Shown here: positions 25,102-34,536 of the stretch, piece after piece | Numbering within the stretch: position 1 is the first letter of the stretch | How the letters are laid out: each line of letters opens with the position of its first letter | NCBI GenBank assembly: GCA_041750795.1 | Contig: JBGSYQ010000064.1 | Coordinates: 18,664 to 82,663 of the forward strand | Direction: 5' to 3' | Length of the DNA: 64,000 nucleotides | Source of the DNA: JTS-RE94 sp041750795 | GTDB taxonomy: Bacteria > Planctomycetota > Planctomycetia > Pirellulales > PALSA-1355 | The notes under the pieces: model-generated | What the model was told of the DNA's origin: nothing | What the model saw: only the letters and a program-made list of their open reading frames with translations | Databases searched by the model: none | Program-made: the position numbers and the translations under genes

Positions 25102-26478
25102 TCAAAGTGAACCACTATCCGATTCCGTGCCGGAAGTTCGCGGGGCGTCGAAGTCGACCGGGTCGTCGAACTCGCGCCGGGCCTCCGCCATCAATCGCTC
25201 CAGGCGAGTCCGCTGGGCGGCATGTTGGGCTTCCCCGGCCAGATTGTGCAGCTCCTCGGGATCCTGCCGCAGATCGAACAATTGCGTGTTGCGCACGCCG
25301 CCGGCGTTGTATTGCAGCAGCTTCCACCGCGCGTCGCGCACCATCCGCTGGCAATCCTTATAAGCGCCAAACACATGATCGCGCACCGCCGCCTGGCGGC
25401 CATCGACGATGCCCAGCAGGCTCTTTCCTTCGACCACCGACGGGGTGTCCACGCCGCCCAGTTCGCAAATCGTCGGAAACAGATCGAACAAATACACCAG
25501 CGCGTCGGACTGGCCGTGCGGAATGCCGGGGCCGGCGATGATCAGCGGCGGCTTGACGTGCTCGTAGAGATTTTGCTTGCCCATCAGCCCGTGCCGCCCG
25601 CCGACGGCCAACCCCTGGTCGCTGGAGTAAATCACAATGGTGTTGTCGGCCAGCCCGCGCTGATCCAGCTCTTTAAGAATCCGCCCCACTTCGTGATCGA
25701 GGTGTGAAATGGTGGCGTAATACTCCGCCAGGTGCTGCCGCATGACGGCCTCGGTGCGCGGAATGGGGGCCAGCAACTCGTCGCGCACCTGCAACTCGCC
25801 ATTGTCAAACGGATGCTCCGGCAGAAAGTTTTCGGACAGCGAAAGTTTCTCCGGATCGTACATCTCCATGAACTCGGCAGGCGCCGTACGCGGATCGTGC
25901 GGCACGGGCGGCGCCAGGTAAACGAAAAACGGCCGCTGGCCATCGTGTTGCCGGAGAAACTTCAGCACCTCGTCGGCGCCCTCGCTGGCCGATGTGGGCG
26001 TGCGCCCTTGCGTGGATATATCCGTTTGAAAGGCCGCATTGCCGAACGTACACGAGTTGCCCGCCTTGCCGCAGTGAAACGTGGCGTAGCCGGCGTCGTT
26101 CAACAGCGCCGGCAGCAGCGGCACGCCGGCCGGCGCGATCTTGGCGCGAGGATTCTCCGGAATCCGCCACAGCGACCGCCCGGTAATGAGCATCGTGCGA
26201 CTGGGAAGGCACACCGCGCCGACCATCGAGCCCATGCAGTAGGCGTTGTTGAAATGAAAGCCGCGCTCGACGAGCCCGTCGACGTTGGGCGTGCGGATCT
26301 CCGGATTGCCCAACGCGCCAACGGTGTCCCAACGCTGATCGTCGGTAAAGACGAACAGAATGTTCGGACGCTGAGGGCGCGGTTCGGCTGCCACCAGCGC
26401 GCTGCCCAACGCGCCAACAACCCATGCCGCAGCGATGGCGCCAACCAGTGCAATGGCACGCCGGCCGATGATGTTCAT
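25102..26478 (-). CDS. Secreted Cys-type sulfatase, 3' end formed by the IS terminal repeat
   Basis: 458 residues, signal peptide to about residue 31. 'PNILFVFTDDQRWDTVGALG' is the metal Asp motif; C90 in CLPSRTMLITG is the formylglycine site; 'IYSSDQGLAVGGRHGLMGKQ' is the second metal motif. It resembles iduronate-2-sulfatase/choline-sulfatase-like enzymes of planctomycetes. The last residues (G-S-L) and the stop codon are encoded by the IS end, so the original C-terminus may have been replaced. The start was set at the leader MNIIGRRAIA. It is the last gene of the long minus-strand block. Confidence 0.9.
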   Translation of the reverse strand: MNIIGRRAIALVGAIAAAWVVGALGSALVAAEPRPQRPNILFVFTDDQRWDTVGALGNPEIRTPNVDGLVERGFHFNNAYCMGSMVGAVCLPSRTMLITGRSLWRIPENPRAKIAPAGVPLLPALLNDAGYATFHCGKAGNSCTFGNAAFQTDISTQGRTPTSASEGADEVLKFLRQHDGQRPFFVYLAPPVPHDPRTAPAEFMEMYDPEKLSLSENFLPEHPFDNGELQVRDELLAPIPRTEAVMRQHLAEYYATISHLDHEVGRILKELDQRGLADNTIVIYSSDQGLAVGGRHGLMGKQNLYEHVKPPLIIAGPGIPHGQSDALVYLFDLFPTICELGGVDTPSVVEGKSLLGIVDGRQAAVRDHVFGAYKDCQRMVRDARWKLLQYNAGGVRNTQLFDLRQDPEELHNLAGEAQHAAQRTRLERLMAEARREFDDPVDFDAPRTSGTESDSGSL

Positions 26479-26577
26479 GCTCGCCCCCTGGCGTTGTAAA
26501 AACGGTGCGCCGCAAAGATCGTGATGTGGCCCCCCTTGCTCCACGGCGGCACGCGGGCTCGAGCAACCGAACCTGCG

Positions 26578-27960
26578 CTACGCGGCGCCGTACTCGCGAT
26601 TGGTGACAATACCCGGCAGCGGCACCGGGTATCGCCCGTCGGCGTCGGCTTGAATCGGCGCGGGTCCGTCGACAACCAGCTTGTCCACGTCGGGCGCAAA
26701 CTCGTGCTCGCAGTTGAGCATGCCATCGTAGGTCACCACGCGACCGGTGTGCGCCGCCATGCGCCCCATCGACGTGACCAGGCTGGCTTCGACGCCGCGC
26801 TTCACTTCGTTGTAGGGCTTGTCCTGCCGGATGGCCTCGATCAGGTGGTTCCACTCCAGTTGATAGGGACTCGGCTCCGGCGGCGGGAAACGCCACACCA
26901 GCTCGGCACGATCCATCTTGTGCCCCTTGTACGTGCGGCACTTGGCCGGCGAGTGCGACGACGTGGAAATAACGGCCGATCCCTTCGTGCCGTGCGCGTA
27001 GCTGGCAAATTCGTCGTGGCAGCCGGGAACGTTGCGGCCGTCGAGCATCAGCTTCGTGCCGTCGGCAAAAGTATATTCCACCGCGTAATGGTCGAAGTTC
27101 TGGTCGACGTTGTCGCCCCGATAGTGCCGGCCGCCGAGCGCCTGGGCCGAAACGGGCCAGGCGTTCTTCATCCAGCAGCATTCGTCGATATTGTGAATCA
27201 AAAAATCGCTGTAGCAGCCGCCGCTGGCCCACAGGAAGCTGTGGAACCGTTCGATCTGCCACATCAACTCGTTGCGGTCGGCCGGCTTGGGCTCGGAAAA
27301 TGCCGAACCGATTGGCGGCGTCATGCGATAAGCACGCAGCAGCGTGATGTCGCCGATTTCGCCGTTCTGGATCCGGTCGAAAAGCTCTTGCCGGGCCTTG
27401 CAGTGGCGGCACATCAGTCCCACCGCAACTTTCAGGTTCTTGGCCGTGGCCTGGTCGGCCAGTTCCAGCATGCGCTTCGACGTAGGCCCATCGATTGTCA
27501 CCGGCTTCTCCATGAAGACGTTGACGCCTTTCTCGATGGCATACTTGAAGTGTACCCAGCGGAAGGCCGGCGGCGTGGCAAAGATGGCGACGTCGCCCGG
27601 GCGCAGGCAGTCGATCGCCTGCTTATACGCGTCGAAGCCGATGAACTTGCGATCGTTGGGCACGTCCATCCGCTCCGAGTACTCGTTCTGCAACGCGTTG
27701 TGGCTGGTGTTCAATCGATGCTCGAACACGTCGGCCATCGCGGTCAGCTTGACCAGACCCTGCTGCTCGACCGACAACGCATTGGCGGCCGCGCCGGTGC
27801 CGCGACCGCCGCATCCCACCAGGGCCACCTGCACCGTGCTGTCTTCCGCCGCATGGACCGCCGGCACCACCATGCTGGTCAACGCCGATGCGGCCGCTAT
27901 CCGGCCCGTGTTCTGCAAAAATTCGCGACGCGACGTGGTGTGTGCGGTGGGCTTGGTCAT
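26578..27960 (-). CDS. Tat-exported Gfo/Idh/MocA family oxidoreductase
   Basis: 460 residues. The leader 'TSRREFLQNTGRIAAASA' is a twin-arginine signal. The Rossmann fold begins 'VQVALVGCGGRGTGAA', and 'VFMEKPVTIDG' carries the conserved E-K-P lysine that contacts substrate and NAD(P). Family members oxidise or rearrange sugars and inositols, and exported forms are frequent in planctomycetes, where bound cofactor is assumed. It lies between a PQQ-propeller gene and a sulfatase, which suggests a role in handling sugars released from sulfated polymers. Exact substrate unknown. Confidence 0.88.
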   Translation of the reverse strand: MTKPTAHTTSRREFLQNTGRIAAASALTSMVVPAVHAAEDSTVQVALVGCGGRGTGAAANALSVEQQGLVKLTAMADVFEHRLNTSHNALQNEYSERMDVPNDRKFIGFDAYKQAIDCLRPGDVAIFATPPAFRWVHFKYAIEKGVNVFMEKPVTIDGPTSKRMLELADQATAKNLKVAVGLMCRHCKARQELFDRIQNGEIGDITLLRAYRMTPPIGSAFSEPKPADRNELMWQIERFHSFLWASGGCYSDFLIHNIDECCWMKNAWPVSAQALGGRHYRGDNVDQNFDHYAVEYTFADGTKLMLDGRNVPGCHDEFASYAHGTKGSAVISTSSHSPAKCRTYKGHKMDRAELVWRFPPPEPSPYQLEWNHLIEAIRQDKPYNEVKRGVEASLVTSMGRMAAHTGRVVTYDGMLNCEHEFAPDVDKLVVDGPAPIQADADGRYPVPLPGIVTNREYGAA

Positions 27961-28112
27961 CGGGGGACTGCTCCTGGTTCGCTTCAGGCGGGAAAGATCG
28001 TTCGAGGCGGGACGCGGCTCTGGAGTGTTAGTTTAGTTGACCGGCAACCGGGTATCTAGCCAGCGTCGACGCGTTCGCACCGACGATCGCCCCGGATGCA
28101 AGCGCGGCGGCG

Positions 28113-29606
28113 CTATTTCCCGCCATCGCGTACGCATAGCAGCTTGTGCCGCGTGCGAAAAAACAGGCTGCCATCGGCGATGGCCGGGGTGGCCAGGCAA
28201 CTGTCGCCCAGGTCGTTGGTCGCCAGCACGTCGAGTTCCGCTCCGGCAGCCAGCACCACGACCGTGCCATTCTCGCCCGTAACGTAGATCTTGCCATCGC
28301 CATAGACGGGCGAGGCGAAGTAATCTCCCACGTTCTGAATGCGTCGCTGGTACCACAACGGCTGGCCGTCGCGGGTGTCGAAACAACTGGAGATGCCGCC
28401 CCCTTTGACCACCAGCATGCGTCCGTCGATCACCAGCGGCGAAACGATGTGATCGGGCGCGCGGCTGTCGTGCTTCCACAGCACGTGGGTCGCCGTAACG
28501 TCTCCCCGGCCGCCGGCCCGAACCGCCAGGATGTACTGCTCGGCGGCATCCGCGGCGTCGTGCCGGGCGCCGGCGAAGTTGTCGGCATCCAGAAACGCGC
28601 GGTCGAGCTCTTCCCCTTCGAGATAGCCATCCTTATTCACGTCGCCCCGATCGAAGCGCTCGAAAAACTCGGCCGGAAGGGGGACGTCGCCGGCGAAGTC
28701 CTGCATTTCCTGCTTGGTCAGCCGGCCGTCGTTGTTGCCCGTCTCACCCTGATCGGCGGTGGCCAGCCACTGGTTGGCGATGCCGCTGCTCTGCAATGAA
28801 ATGTAAACCACACCCTCGCTGCACACCGGCGTCGTCTTGATGTTTCGCAAAAGCGTCTTCGCCAACCAAAGCTGCTCGCCCGTTTTCGGATCGTAGCCGA
28901 TGAGCTTGCCCGTGCCGGCCACGACCAGCTCCGATCCGGCATCCGTCCGGCAAACGATCGGGTGCGAGTAGTTGACGGCCATGTCGTTGCGCGCCACGCG
29001 CCACTCGATCGCACCGGTCTGTCGATCCAGCGCGTACATGGCCGGAGAGAGATCGTCGTCCTGCAGGAAGATCACCTTGTCCTCGAACAACACGGGCGAC
29101 ATGCCGGGGCCCCATTTGAACACGAAGTAGGGCACGGGCAGCGGCGTGTGCCAGGCGGTCTCGCCCGACGCCGCGTCGAACGCCGTCATGCCCAGCGTGT
29201 TGAAATAGAAATAGGCTCGCTCGCCGTCCGCGGCCAGGGTGGTCGAGGCGTGGCTGTTGGTGCGATGGATCTCGCCCAGCGCTCCGGTCGCCAGATCGCG
29301 CGACCAAAGCGCCTTGCCGCTGGCCGCATCGAAGCACTGCACGCGCACCAGCTCGTCGCCGGCCATCGAAGAAACGAACACACGTCCAGCCGCCACGACC
29401 GGCGAGCCGATGCCGTCGCCCAATTCCTGCGACCAGGCCACATTCTCGGTCGCGGAGAAGTTGACCGGCAGCGATCGACTCGACGCCGAGATGCCACTGC
29501 AATTCGGCCCACGAAACTGCGGCCAGTCCTCGGCCATGGCGACGCCGAGCGTGGCGACCCAAAGGGCCGCCAGCCGCAACAGAGATATTGGCTTTGATGT
29601 GTCCAT
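28113..29606 (-). CDS. Secreted PQQ-like beta-propeller with embedded EF-hands
   Basis: 497 residues, signal peptide to about residue 25. Repeated blades of the PQQ/BamB type are visible ('DAASGKALWSRDLATG', 'DRQTGAIEWRV', 'DTRDGQPLWYQRR'). Around residues 290-350 two calcium-binding loops interrupt the propeller: 'GETGNNDGRLTKQEMQDF' and 'DRGDVNKDGYLEGEELDRAF', both with EF-hand D-x-D/N-x-D-G spacing. The role is probably structural or adaptor-like, with calcium stabilising the protein; quinone catalysis is not shown. It starts 27 bases after the DUF1501 stop, so it is part of the same transcription block. Confidence 0.85.
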   Translation of the reverse strand: MDTSKPISLLRLAALWVATLGVAMAEDWPQFRGPNCSGISASSRSLPVNFSATENVAWSQELGDGIGSPVVAAGRVFVSSMAGDELVRVQCFDAASGKALWSRDLATGALGEIHRTNSHASTTLAADGERAYFYFNTLGMTAFDAASGETAWHTPLPVPYFVFKWGPGMSPVLFEDKVIFLQDDDLSPAMYALDRQTGAIEWRVARNDMAVNYSHPIVCRTDAGSELVVAGTGKLIGYDPKTGEQLWLAKTLLRNIKTTPVCSEGVVYISLQSSGIANQWLATADQGETGNNDGRLTKQEMQDFAGDVPLPAEFFERFDRGDVNKDGYLEGEELDRAFLDADNFAGARHDAADAAEQYILAVRAGGRGDVTATHVLWKHDSRAPDHIVSPLVIDGRMLVVKGGGISSCFDTRDGQPLWYQRRIQNVGDYFASPVYGDGKIYVTGENGTVVVLAAGAELDVLATNDLGDSCLATPAIADGSLFFRTRHKLLCVRDGGK

Positions 29607-29633
29607 GCGTCTCTACGCTCGGCGCCAGCGGGA

Positions 29634-31106
29634 TCAGGCCACTACCGATTTCACGACCTTGCCGGCCACGTCAGTCAGTCGGAAGTCGCGCCCGTTGTAG
29701 CGGTAGGTCAGTTTCTCGTGGTTCATGCCCAGCAGGTGCAGCACCGTGGCGTGCAAGTCGTTGATGCTGACGCGGTCGACGACCGCCTTGTGGCCGATTT
29801 CGTCGGTCTGGCCGTGATGCACGCCCCCTTGCACTCCGCCGCCTGCCAGCCAGGTGGTAAAGGCGTGCGGATTGTGGTCGCGGCCCGTGCCCCCTTTCTG
29901 CACGATGGGCAGCCTGCCAAACTCTCCGCAGCAGATCACCAGCGTCGAATCCAATAAGCCGCGCTGCGCCAGATCGGTCAGCAGGCCGGCGATGGGCGTG
30001 TCGGTCTCTCCGGCAAACTGCGTGTGGTTCTGCTGGATGTTCTGATGGCCGTCCCAACTGCGCTCGTTTTCCATGCCGCCGGAATAGATCTGCACGAAGC
30101 GCACGCCCCGCTCCACCAGCCGCCGCGCCGTGAGCGCCTGCCTGGCGAAGTGCGTACACTTGGCATCGTCGATGCCGTACAGCTTGTGAATGTGCTCGGG
30201 CTCGGCATCGATATCGAGCGCCTCGGGCGCCGCCATCTGCATGCGATACGCCAGCTCGAAGCTTTCGATCCGCGCCGCAAAGTCGGCCTCGTCCGCCGCC
30301 GGGTGATGCCTGTTGAGCGTGCGCAGCAAGTCGAGCTGGGCGACCTGCTGCTGGTCGGTCATGTCGGCGCGGCGAAGAAGATTGTTGATCGGCGCGCCTT
30401 GGGCATTGAGCGCAGTGCCCTGAAACACGCCGGGCAGGAACCCCGTGCCCCAATTTTGCGCATGCCCTTTGGGCAGCCCGCGGCCCAGCGTGTCGTACAT
30501 CACCACAAAGCCGGGCAGATTGCGATTCTCGCTGCCCAGCCCATAGGTCACCCACGCCCCCATGCACGGGAAGCCCATGCGGCTGAAGCCGGTGTTGATC
30601 TCGAACAGCGCGGGCGAGTGATTGTTGGTCTTGGTGAAGCAGGAATGGATGAACGCCATCCGGTCGACGTGCTCGCCGATCTTCGGAAAAATCTCGGACA
30701 CCCACGCGCCGGATTGTCCGCGTTGCTCGAACTTGAAAGGCGACTTCATCAGCGGGCCGACCTGCTCGGTGAAGAAGCCCGTGTTCTTGTCGAAGCCCTC
30801 CAACTCCTGGCCGTCGCGCTTGGCCAACTCAGGCTTGTAGTCCCAGGTGTCGACCTGGCTGGGGCCGCCGTTCATGAACAGCCAGATGACGCTCTTGGCC
30901 TTGGCCGGAAAGTGCGTGGACTTGGGGGCCATGGGATTGAGAGGAAGCGACGCGGTGGCAGCATCGGCCGAGCCGGCCAGCAAGCCTTGCGAGTCGAGCA
31001 TCGCCGCCAACGCCAACAGCCCCGCGCCCGATCCGGCGCGAGCAAGAAACTCGCGCCGCGAAGGATACGCCGATGGCGGCCGTGCGAAAAGCCTCGGAGC
31101 ATTCAT
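29634..31106 (-). CDS. DUF1501 Tat-exported protein
   Basis: 490 residues. 'YPSRREFLARAGSGAGLLAL' is a twin-arginine leader. 'VIWLFMNGGPSQVDTWDYKP' and the closing 'GGTGRDHNP' and 'DLHATVLHLLGM' are hallmarks of DUF1501, an alkaline-phosphatase-fold family expanded in planctomycetes. GAGGGA lies nine bases before the chosen ATG, against an in-frame ATG seven codons upstream. DUF1501 genes are usually paired with PSCyt1/DUF1549/DUF1553 genes, as here (50-base gap). The biochemical function is not established; a secreted hydrolase role is likely. Confidence 0.92.
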   Translation of the reverse strand: MNAPRLFARPPSAYPSRREFLARAGSGAGLLALAAMLDSQGLLAGSADAATASLPLNPMAPKSTHFPAKAKSVIWLFMNGGPSQVDTWDYKPELAKRDGQELEGFDKNTGFFTEQVGPLMKSPFKFEQRGQSGAWVSEIFPKIGEHVDRMAFIHSCFTKTNNHSPALFEINTGFSRMGFPCMGAWVTYGLGSENRNLPGFVVMYDTLGRGLPKGHAQNWGTGFLPGVFQGTALNAQGAPINNLLRRADMTDQQQVAQLDLLRTLNRHHPAADEADFAARIESFELAYRMQMAAPEALDIDAEPEHIHKLYGIDDAKCTHFARQALTARRLVERGVRFVQIYSGGMENERSWDGHQNIQQNHTQFAGETDTPIAGLLTDLAQRGLLDSTLVICCGEFGRLPIVQKGGTGRDHNPHAFTTWLAGGGVQGGVHHGQTDEIGHKAVVDRVSINDLHATVLHLLGMNHEKLTYRYNGRDFRLTDVAGKVVKSVVA

Positions 31107-31156
31107 GACGCTATCCCTCGGAAACAAACGGACGCTGCGGTCGATCGTATTCTACA

Positions 31157-34100
31157 TCAGTCGATATAAATAAACTCGTTCAATCCGAACAGCACCTGGC
31201 AGAAGTCGCCCACGGCCAGCGAGAGCGCGTCCTCCTTGCCCGCCGCCGCGTACGACTGCGTGGCGCCGCGAATAAACAGTGCCGAGTCGGCCAGCTCCGC
31301 TTCGTCCGGCGGCCGCCCCAGCCCAATCAGGTATCCGCGCGCCACGGCCTCCTCGGGGCTCGCCTCCTTGCCGCTCAACAAACGCCCGGCCATGGAGCGG
31401 GCACGCTCGATGACTTGCTCGTTGTTGAGCATGGCCAGCGCCTGCGGAGCCACGATGGTCGAAGCCCGCTGCCCGAGCCCCTGCAGCGCATCGGGCGCGT
31501 CGTACAGCATCATGCTGGGCACCAACTGGCTGCGCTTGACCATGAAGTAAATGCTGCGGCGCTGGTGCGCGGGATCGAGCGTGCTGGGGCCATACAAGCT
31601 GCGGTCCAGGTCGCCGCTGGCCGCCAGCATCGCGTCGCGGATCACCTCGGCCTCCAGCCGCACTCGCAAGCGCCGCCACAACAGCCGATTGTCCGGGTCG
31701 ACCGCAACGCGTGCATCGTCGCCGCCGACGCTTTGCTTGTAAGTGGCGCTGGTCATCATCAGTTTGTGCAACGGCTTGAGCCGCCAGCCGCCGTCGATCA
31801 GTTGTCCAGCCAGATAGTCGAGCAACTCGGGGTGCGACGGCGGCTCGCCCGAGCGGCCGAAGTCGCTGGCCGTGGCCACGATGCCCCGTCCAAAGTGATG
31901 TTGCCACAGCCGGTTGACGATCACCCGTGCCAACAGGTGGCCGGCGCCTTGCTCGGAGTCGGTGATCCAATCGGCCAGCGCTCGCCGCCGATAGCTGGTG
32001 CGCCAGCCGTCCGGCGGGGACGACTGCCAGTGCTTCTCGGCTTCCGGCGCCCGCATCAGCACTTGCAGATAACTGGCATCGGCCGGCGCGATCTTCTGTT
32101 GCAGGTCGCCGCGCTTGAGAAAGTACGTGTGCTCGAAGAAATCGACCCCCTGCGTTCGCAAACGCAGCGCCGGCAATCCTTCGGTGGAGATCAACACCTT
32201 GGTCAGCTCGGGCTCGGGCGCCTGTTTCTCGTGCTCTTCAACCGCGGCGTTGAGCTTTTGCCACTCGGCGTCGTGCTCGCAATGCCAGGCCAATAGCGCC
32301 GCGCGCTGCTCGTCGCTGCGCTCGGCGGCAGGCGTGGCCAATGCCTGATTCACCAGTTCGAGCCGCTTGACCGTCACTTGCTCGCCGTCGAGCGCCACGG
32401 GCTTGGGCGTCGTGCTGAACGAGAACCGCACGCGGCCCAGGTTGTGCTGCTCGTTGTTCTCGAACCGCAGAATGAACGTCAGCGTCGTCCCGTTGGCGTC
32501 GGCGATGGGTGTTTCCAGGTCGAACGCGGCGGAATGACTCTTGCCGAATTCCGGATCGACCGCCCAGGCCGATTTTTTGTTGTCGTCGATCGCTCCCACT
32601 ACCGGCAGCTTTTCCTGCGAGAACGTGGCTTTGGCGGCCACCAGCTTGCGCGGAGCCCCCGCCGTGTTCGACCCGTTGGGCGCCGCCCAAAGCTGAAAGT
32701 CGGACAAGGCAAAATTGCCGTTGGCGGCGCGTCCGGGGCCGTTCTTCGGCAGAGAAGGGTCGGCCAGCGCGTCGATCCGCACGGCCGTGATGCCCGTCGC
32801 GGAGGTGGGCGCCGTAAAGGTATAAACGTCCTGCGACGCGTTGGTTCCACTGGCCAGGTACGATCCGTCGTCTTGCAGAGCGAAGGTCGCGCCACCTTCG
32901 GACTTGGTGGCGCTGGCTTCCACAATTTGCCACTTGGCGCTAACTCGCTGGACGTCGCTCGCCAGCCACTCTTCGAAACGGCTGGGCAATTCCTCCGACT
33001 CGTAGCGCTTGAGCGCCTCGACCAACCGTGCATGCGCGCGCTCGTACTCCTCTTGCCGAGTACGAGTGCGCTCGGGATCGAAATCCAGGTCGACTTCGCT
33101 ACGCACCGTCGCGGTAAACGTAGCGACGAAACGATAATAGTCGGCCTGCGGAATCGGGTCGAACTTGTGATCGTGGCAGCGGGCGCAGCCGATCGTCAGC
33201 CCCAGCATCGACGTGCCGATCGTGGCGGCCATGTCGTCCAACTCGTCGTAGCGTTCCTTCTCTACCTGGTTGGCCGTGATCTGCGTAGCGTGCGTGCCCG
33301 CGGCCAGGAAGCCCGTGGCCATCAGCGCCAGGTTGTTCTCCGGTTCGTACTCGTCTCCGGCGATCTGCCAGCGCACGAACTGGTCGTACGGCATGTCCTG
33401 GTTGAGCGCCTGAATGACGAAGTCGCGGTAGTGATAGGCCGTGGGCCGGTCGTCGTCCTGCTCGTAGCCGTGACTCTCGGCAAACCGCGCCAGGTCGAGC
33501 CAGTGCCGTCCCCAACGCTCGCCATAGTGAGGACTGTCGAGCAAGCGATCGATCAACCGGTCATACGCATCGGGCGATGCATCGGCCAGAAACTCGTCGA
33601 CCTGCTCGGGCGTCGGCGGCAGTCCGGTCAGGTCGAAGGTCGCGCGGCGGATCAGCTTTCGCTTGTCGGCCGGGCCGTTGGGTCCGATGCTGGCCGCTTC
33701 CAGCTTGTGCAGCACGAACTGGTCGATCGGCGTACGGCACCAGCCGTTGTTTTGCACCGCCGGCACTTCCGCATCGGACAGCGGCGCCAGCGACCAGAAT
33801 TCACGGTCCTGGGGACTGACCAGCTTGGCGATGAATTCCTGGGCCACGTCCACCAGCGGCGCGTCGTAGGCGGCCCCGGACGCGATCCACGCCGCGAGGT
33901 GTTCGATCGACTCGACCGGCAACTGCGCGGCCTCGGCGGGCATGAACGGCTCGTCCCCGTGACGCACCAGCGTCATCAGTCGGCTCTCGTCGGGCTTGCC
34001 GACCACGACGGCCGGACCAGATTCGCCCCCCTCGAGCAGCCCTTCTCGGGTGGTCAGATCGAACTCGCCGTGAGTTTCAGCGCCGCCGTGGCACTTCACG

Positions 34101-34315
34101 CAATGCGAAGTCAAAAGATCGCGCACCGGGCCCTTGAACAGCTCGAGGCTGCGGGTCATTTGCGCCGCATGATCGGCGGGTATCGCATCACTCGCTGGCG
34201 TCTCATCCGCGCTGGTTCCGGCGGCCTGAAACACTGCAAACACAAAAATCAAAAACGCCACGTTGCGAACGGCCGCTGTCCGGCGGCGTCTGCCTGCTCC
34301 ACTCCATAACATCAT
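31157..34315 (-). CDS. PSCyt1-DUF1549-DUF1553 planctomycete cytochrome protein
   Basis: 1052 residues, signal peptide to about residue 35. A c-type heme site C72-VKC75-H76 begins the PSCyt1 domain. DUF1549 follows ('TPIDQFVLHKLEAASIGPN', 'RRATFDLTGLPPTPEQ', 'RWGRHWLDLARFAESHGYE'), including a second C-x-x-C-H in 'GCARCHDHKFDPI'. A beta-rich insert (about 480-640) separates it from DUF1553 ('DWITDSEQGAGHLLARVIVN', 'YFMVKRSQLVPSMMLYDAP'). It is probably an exported electron-transfer partner in polymer breakdown. It heads the five-gene block. GGAGAG about nine bases upstream supports the double-Met start. Confidence 0.92.
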   Translation of the reverse strand: MMLWSGAGRRRRTAAVRNVAFLIFVFAVFQAAGTSADETPASDAIPADHAAQMTRSLELFKGPVRDLLTSHCVKCHGGAETHGEFDLTTREGLLEGGESGPAVVVGKPDESRLMTLVRHGDEPFMPAEAAQLPVESIEHLAAWIASGAAYDAPLVDVAQEFIAKLVSPQDREFWSLAPLSDAEVPAVQNNGWCRTPIDQFVLHKLEAASIGPNGPADKRKLIRRATFDLTGLPPTPEQVDEFLADASPDAYDRLIDRLLDSPHYGERWGRHWLDLARFAESHGYEQDDDRPTAYHYRDFVIQALNQDMPYDQFVRWQIAGDEYEPENNLALMATGFLAAGTHATQITANQVEKERYDELDDMAATIGTSMLGLTIGCARCHDHKFDPIPQADYYRFVATFTATVRSEVDLDFDPERTRTRQEEYERAHARLVEALKRYESEELPSRFEEWLASDVQRVSAKWQIVEASATKSEGGATFALQDDGSYLASGTNASQDVYTFTAPTSATGITAVRIDALADPSLPKNGPGRAANGNFALSDFQLWAAPNGSNTAGAPRKLVAAKATFSQEKLPVVGAIDDNKKSAWAVDPEFGKSHSAAFDLETPIADANGTTLTFILRFENNEQHNLGRVRFSFSTTPKPVALDGEQVTVKRLELVNQALATPAAERSDEQRAALLAWHCEHDAEWQKLNAAVEEHEKQAPEPELTKVLISTEGLPALRLRTQGVDFFEHTYFLKRGDLQQKIAPADASYLQVLMRAPEAEKHWQSSPPDGWRTSYRRRALADWITDSEQGAGHLLARVIVNRLWQHHFGRGIVATASDFGRSGEPPSHPELLDYLAGQLIDGGWRLKPLHKLMMTSATYKQSVGGDDARVAVDPDNRLLWRRLRVRLEAEVIRDAMLAASGDLDRSLYGPSTLDPAHQRRSIYFMVKRSQLVPSMMLYDAPDALQGLGQRASTIVAPQALAMLNNEQVIERARSMAGRLLSGKEASPEEAVARGYLIGLGRPPDEAELADSALFIRGATQSYAAAGKEDALSLAVGDFCQVLFGLNEFIYID

Positions 34316-34536
34316 CACGGGCTCTCCAAGCCACGAACCGAGCAACCCCGACGGCCGCTTCTCTGGCTCCCATTTCCGTTGAGCCGGCGCGTGCTGTCAA
34401 GGGGCCGTGACAACCCCCGCGCGCTGCGGCAGATACCCGCCCGCGCCGCACTGCCCGAGCATGAGCGCATCCCCGGACGGCAACACCACTTCGGCGTGTC
34501 AGCCCCAGCGGCGTCCAGGTCCCTATGAGCGGGCCG

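Larger units (their letters stand above)
24354..25114. mobile_element. Decayed IS1-family element with perfect 14-bp terminal inverted repeats
   Basis: The ends TGGTTCACTTTGAA (left) and TTCAAAGTGAACCA (right) are exact reverse complements. Inside are the C-terminal part of an IS1-family transposase gene, broken, and a small plus-strand gene. A second partial end (TCAAAGTGAAC at 24922) lies at the 5' limit of the transposase remnant, so the region right of it (24.93-25.10 kb) is flanked by two end-like copies. No clear target-site duplication was found. The right end supplies the last codons and stop of the neighbouring sulfatase. Confidence 0.8.

Noticed and set aside
32378..34309. A plus-strand open frame of about 640 codons opposite the PSCyt1 gene
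   Set aside because: No motif; the opposite strand has two C-x-x-C-H heme sites and DUF1549/DUF1553 signatures.
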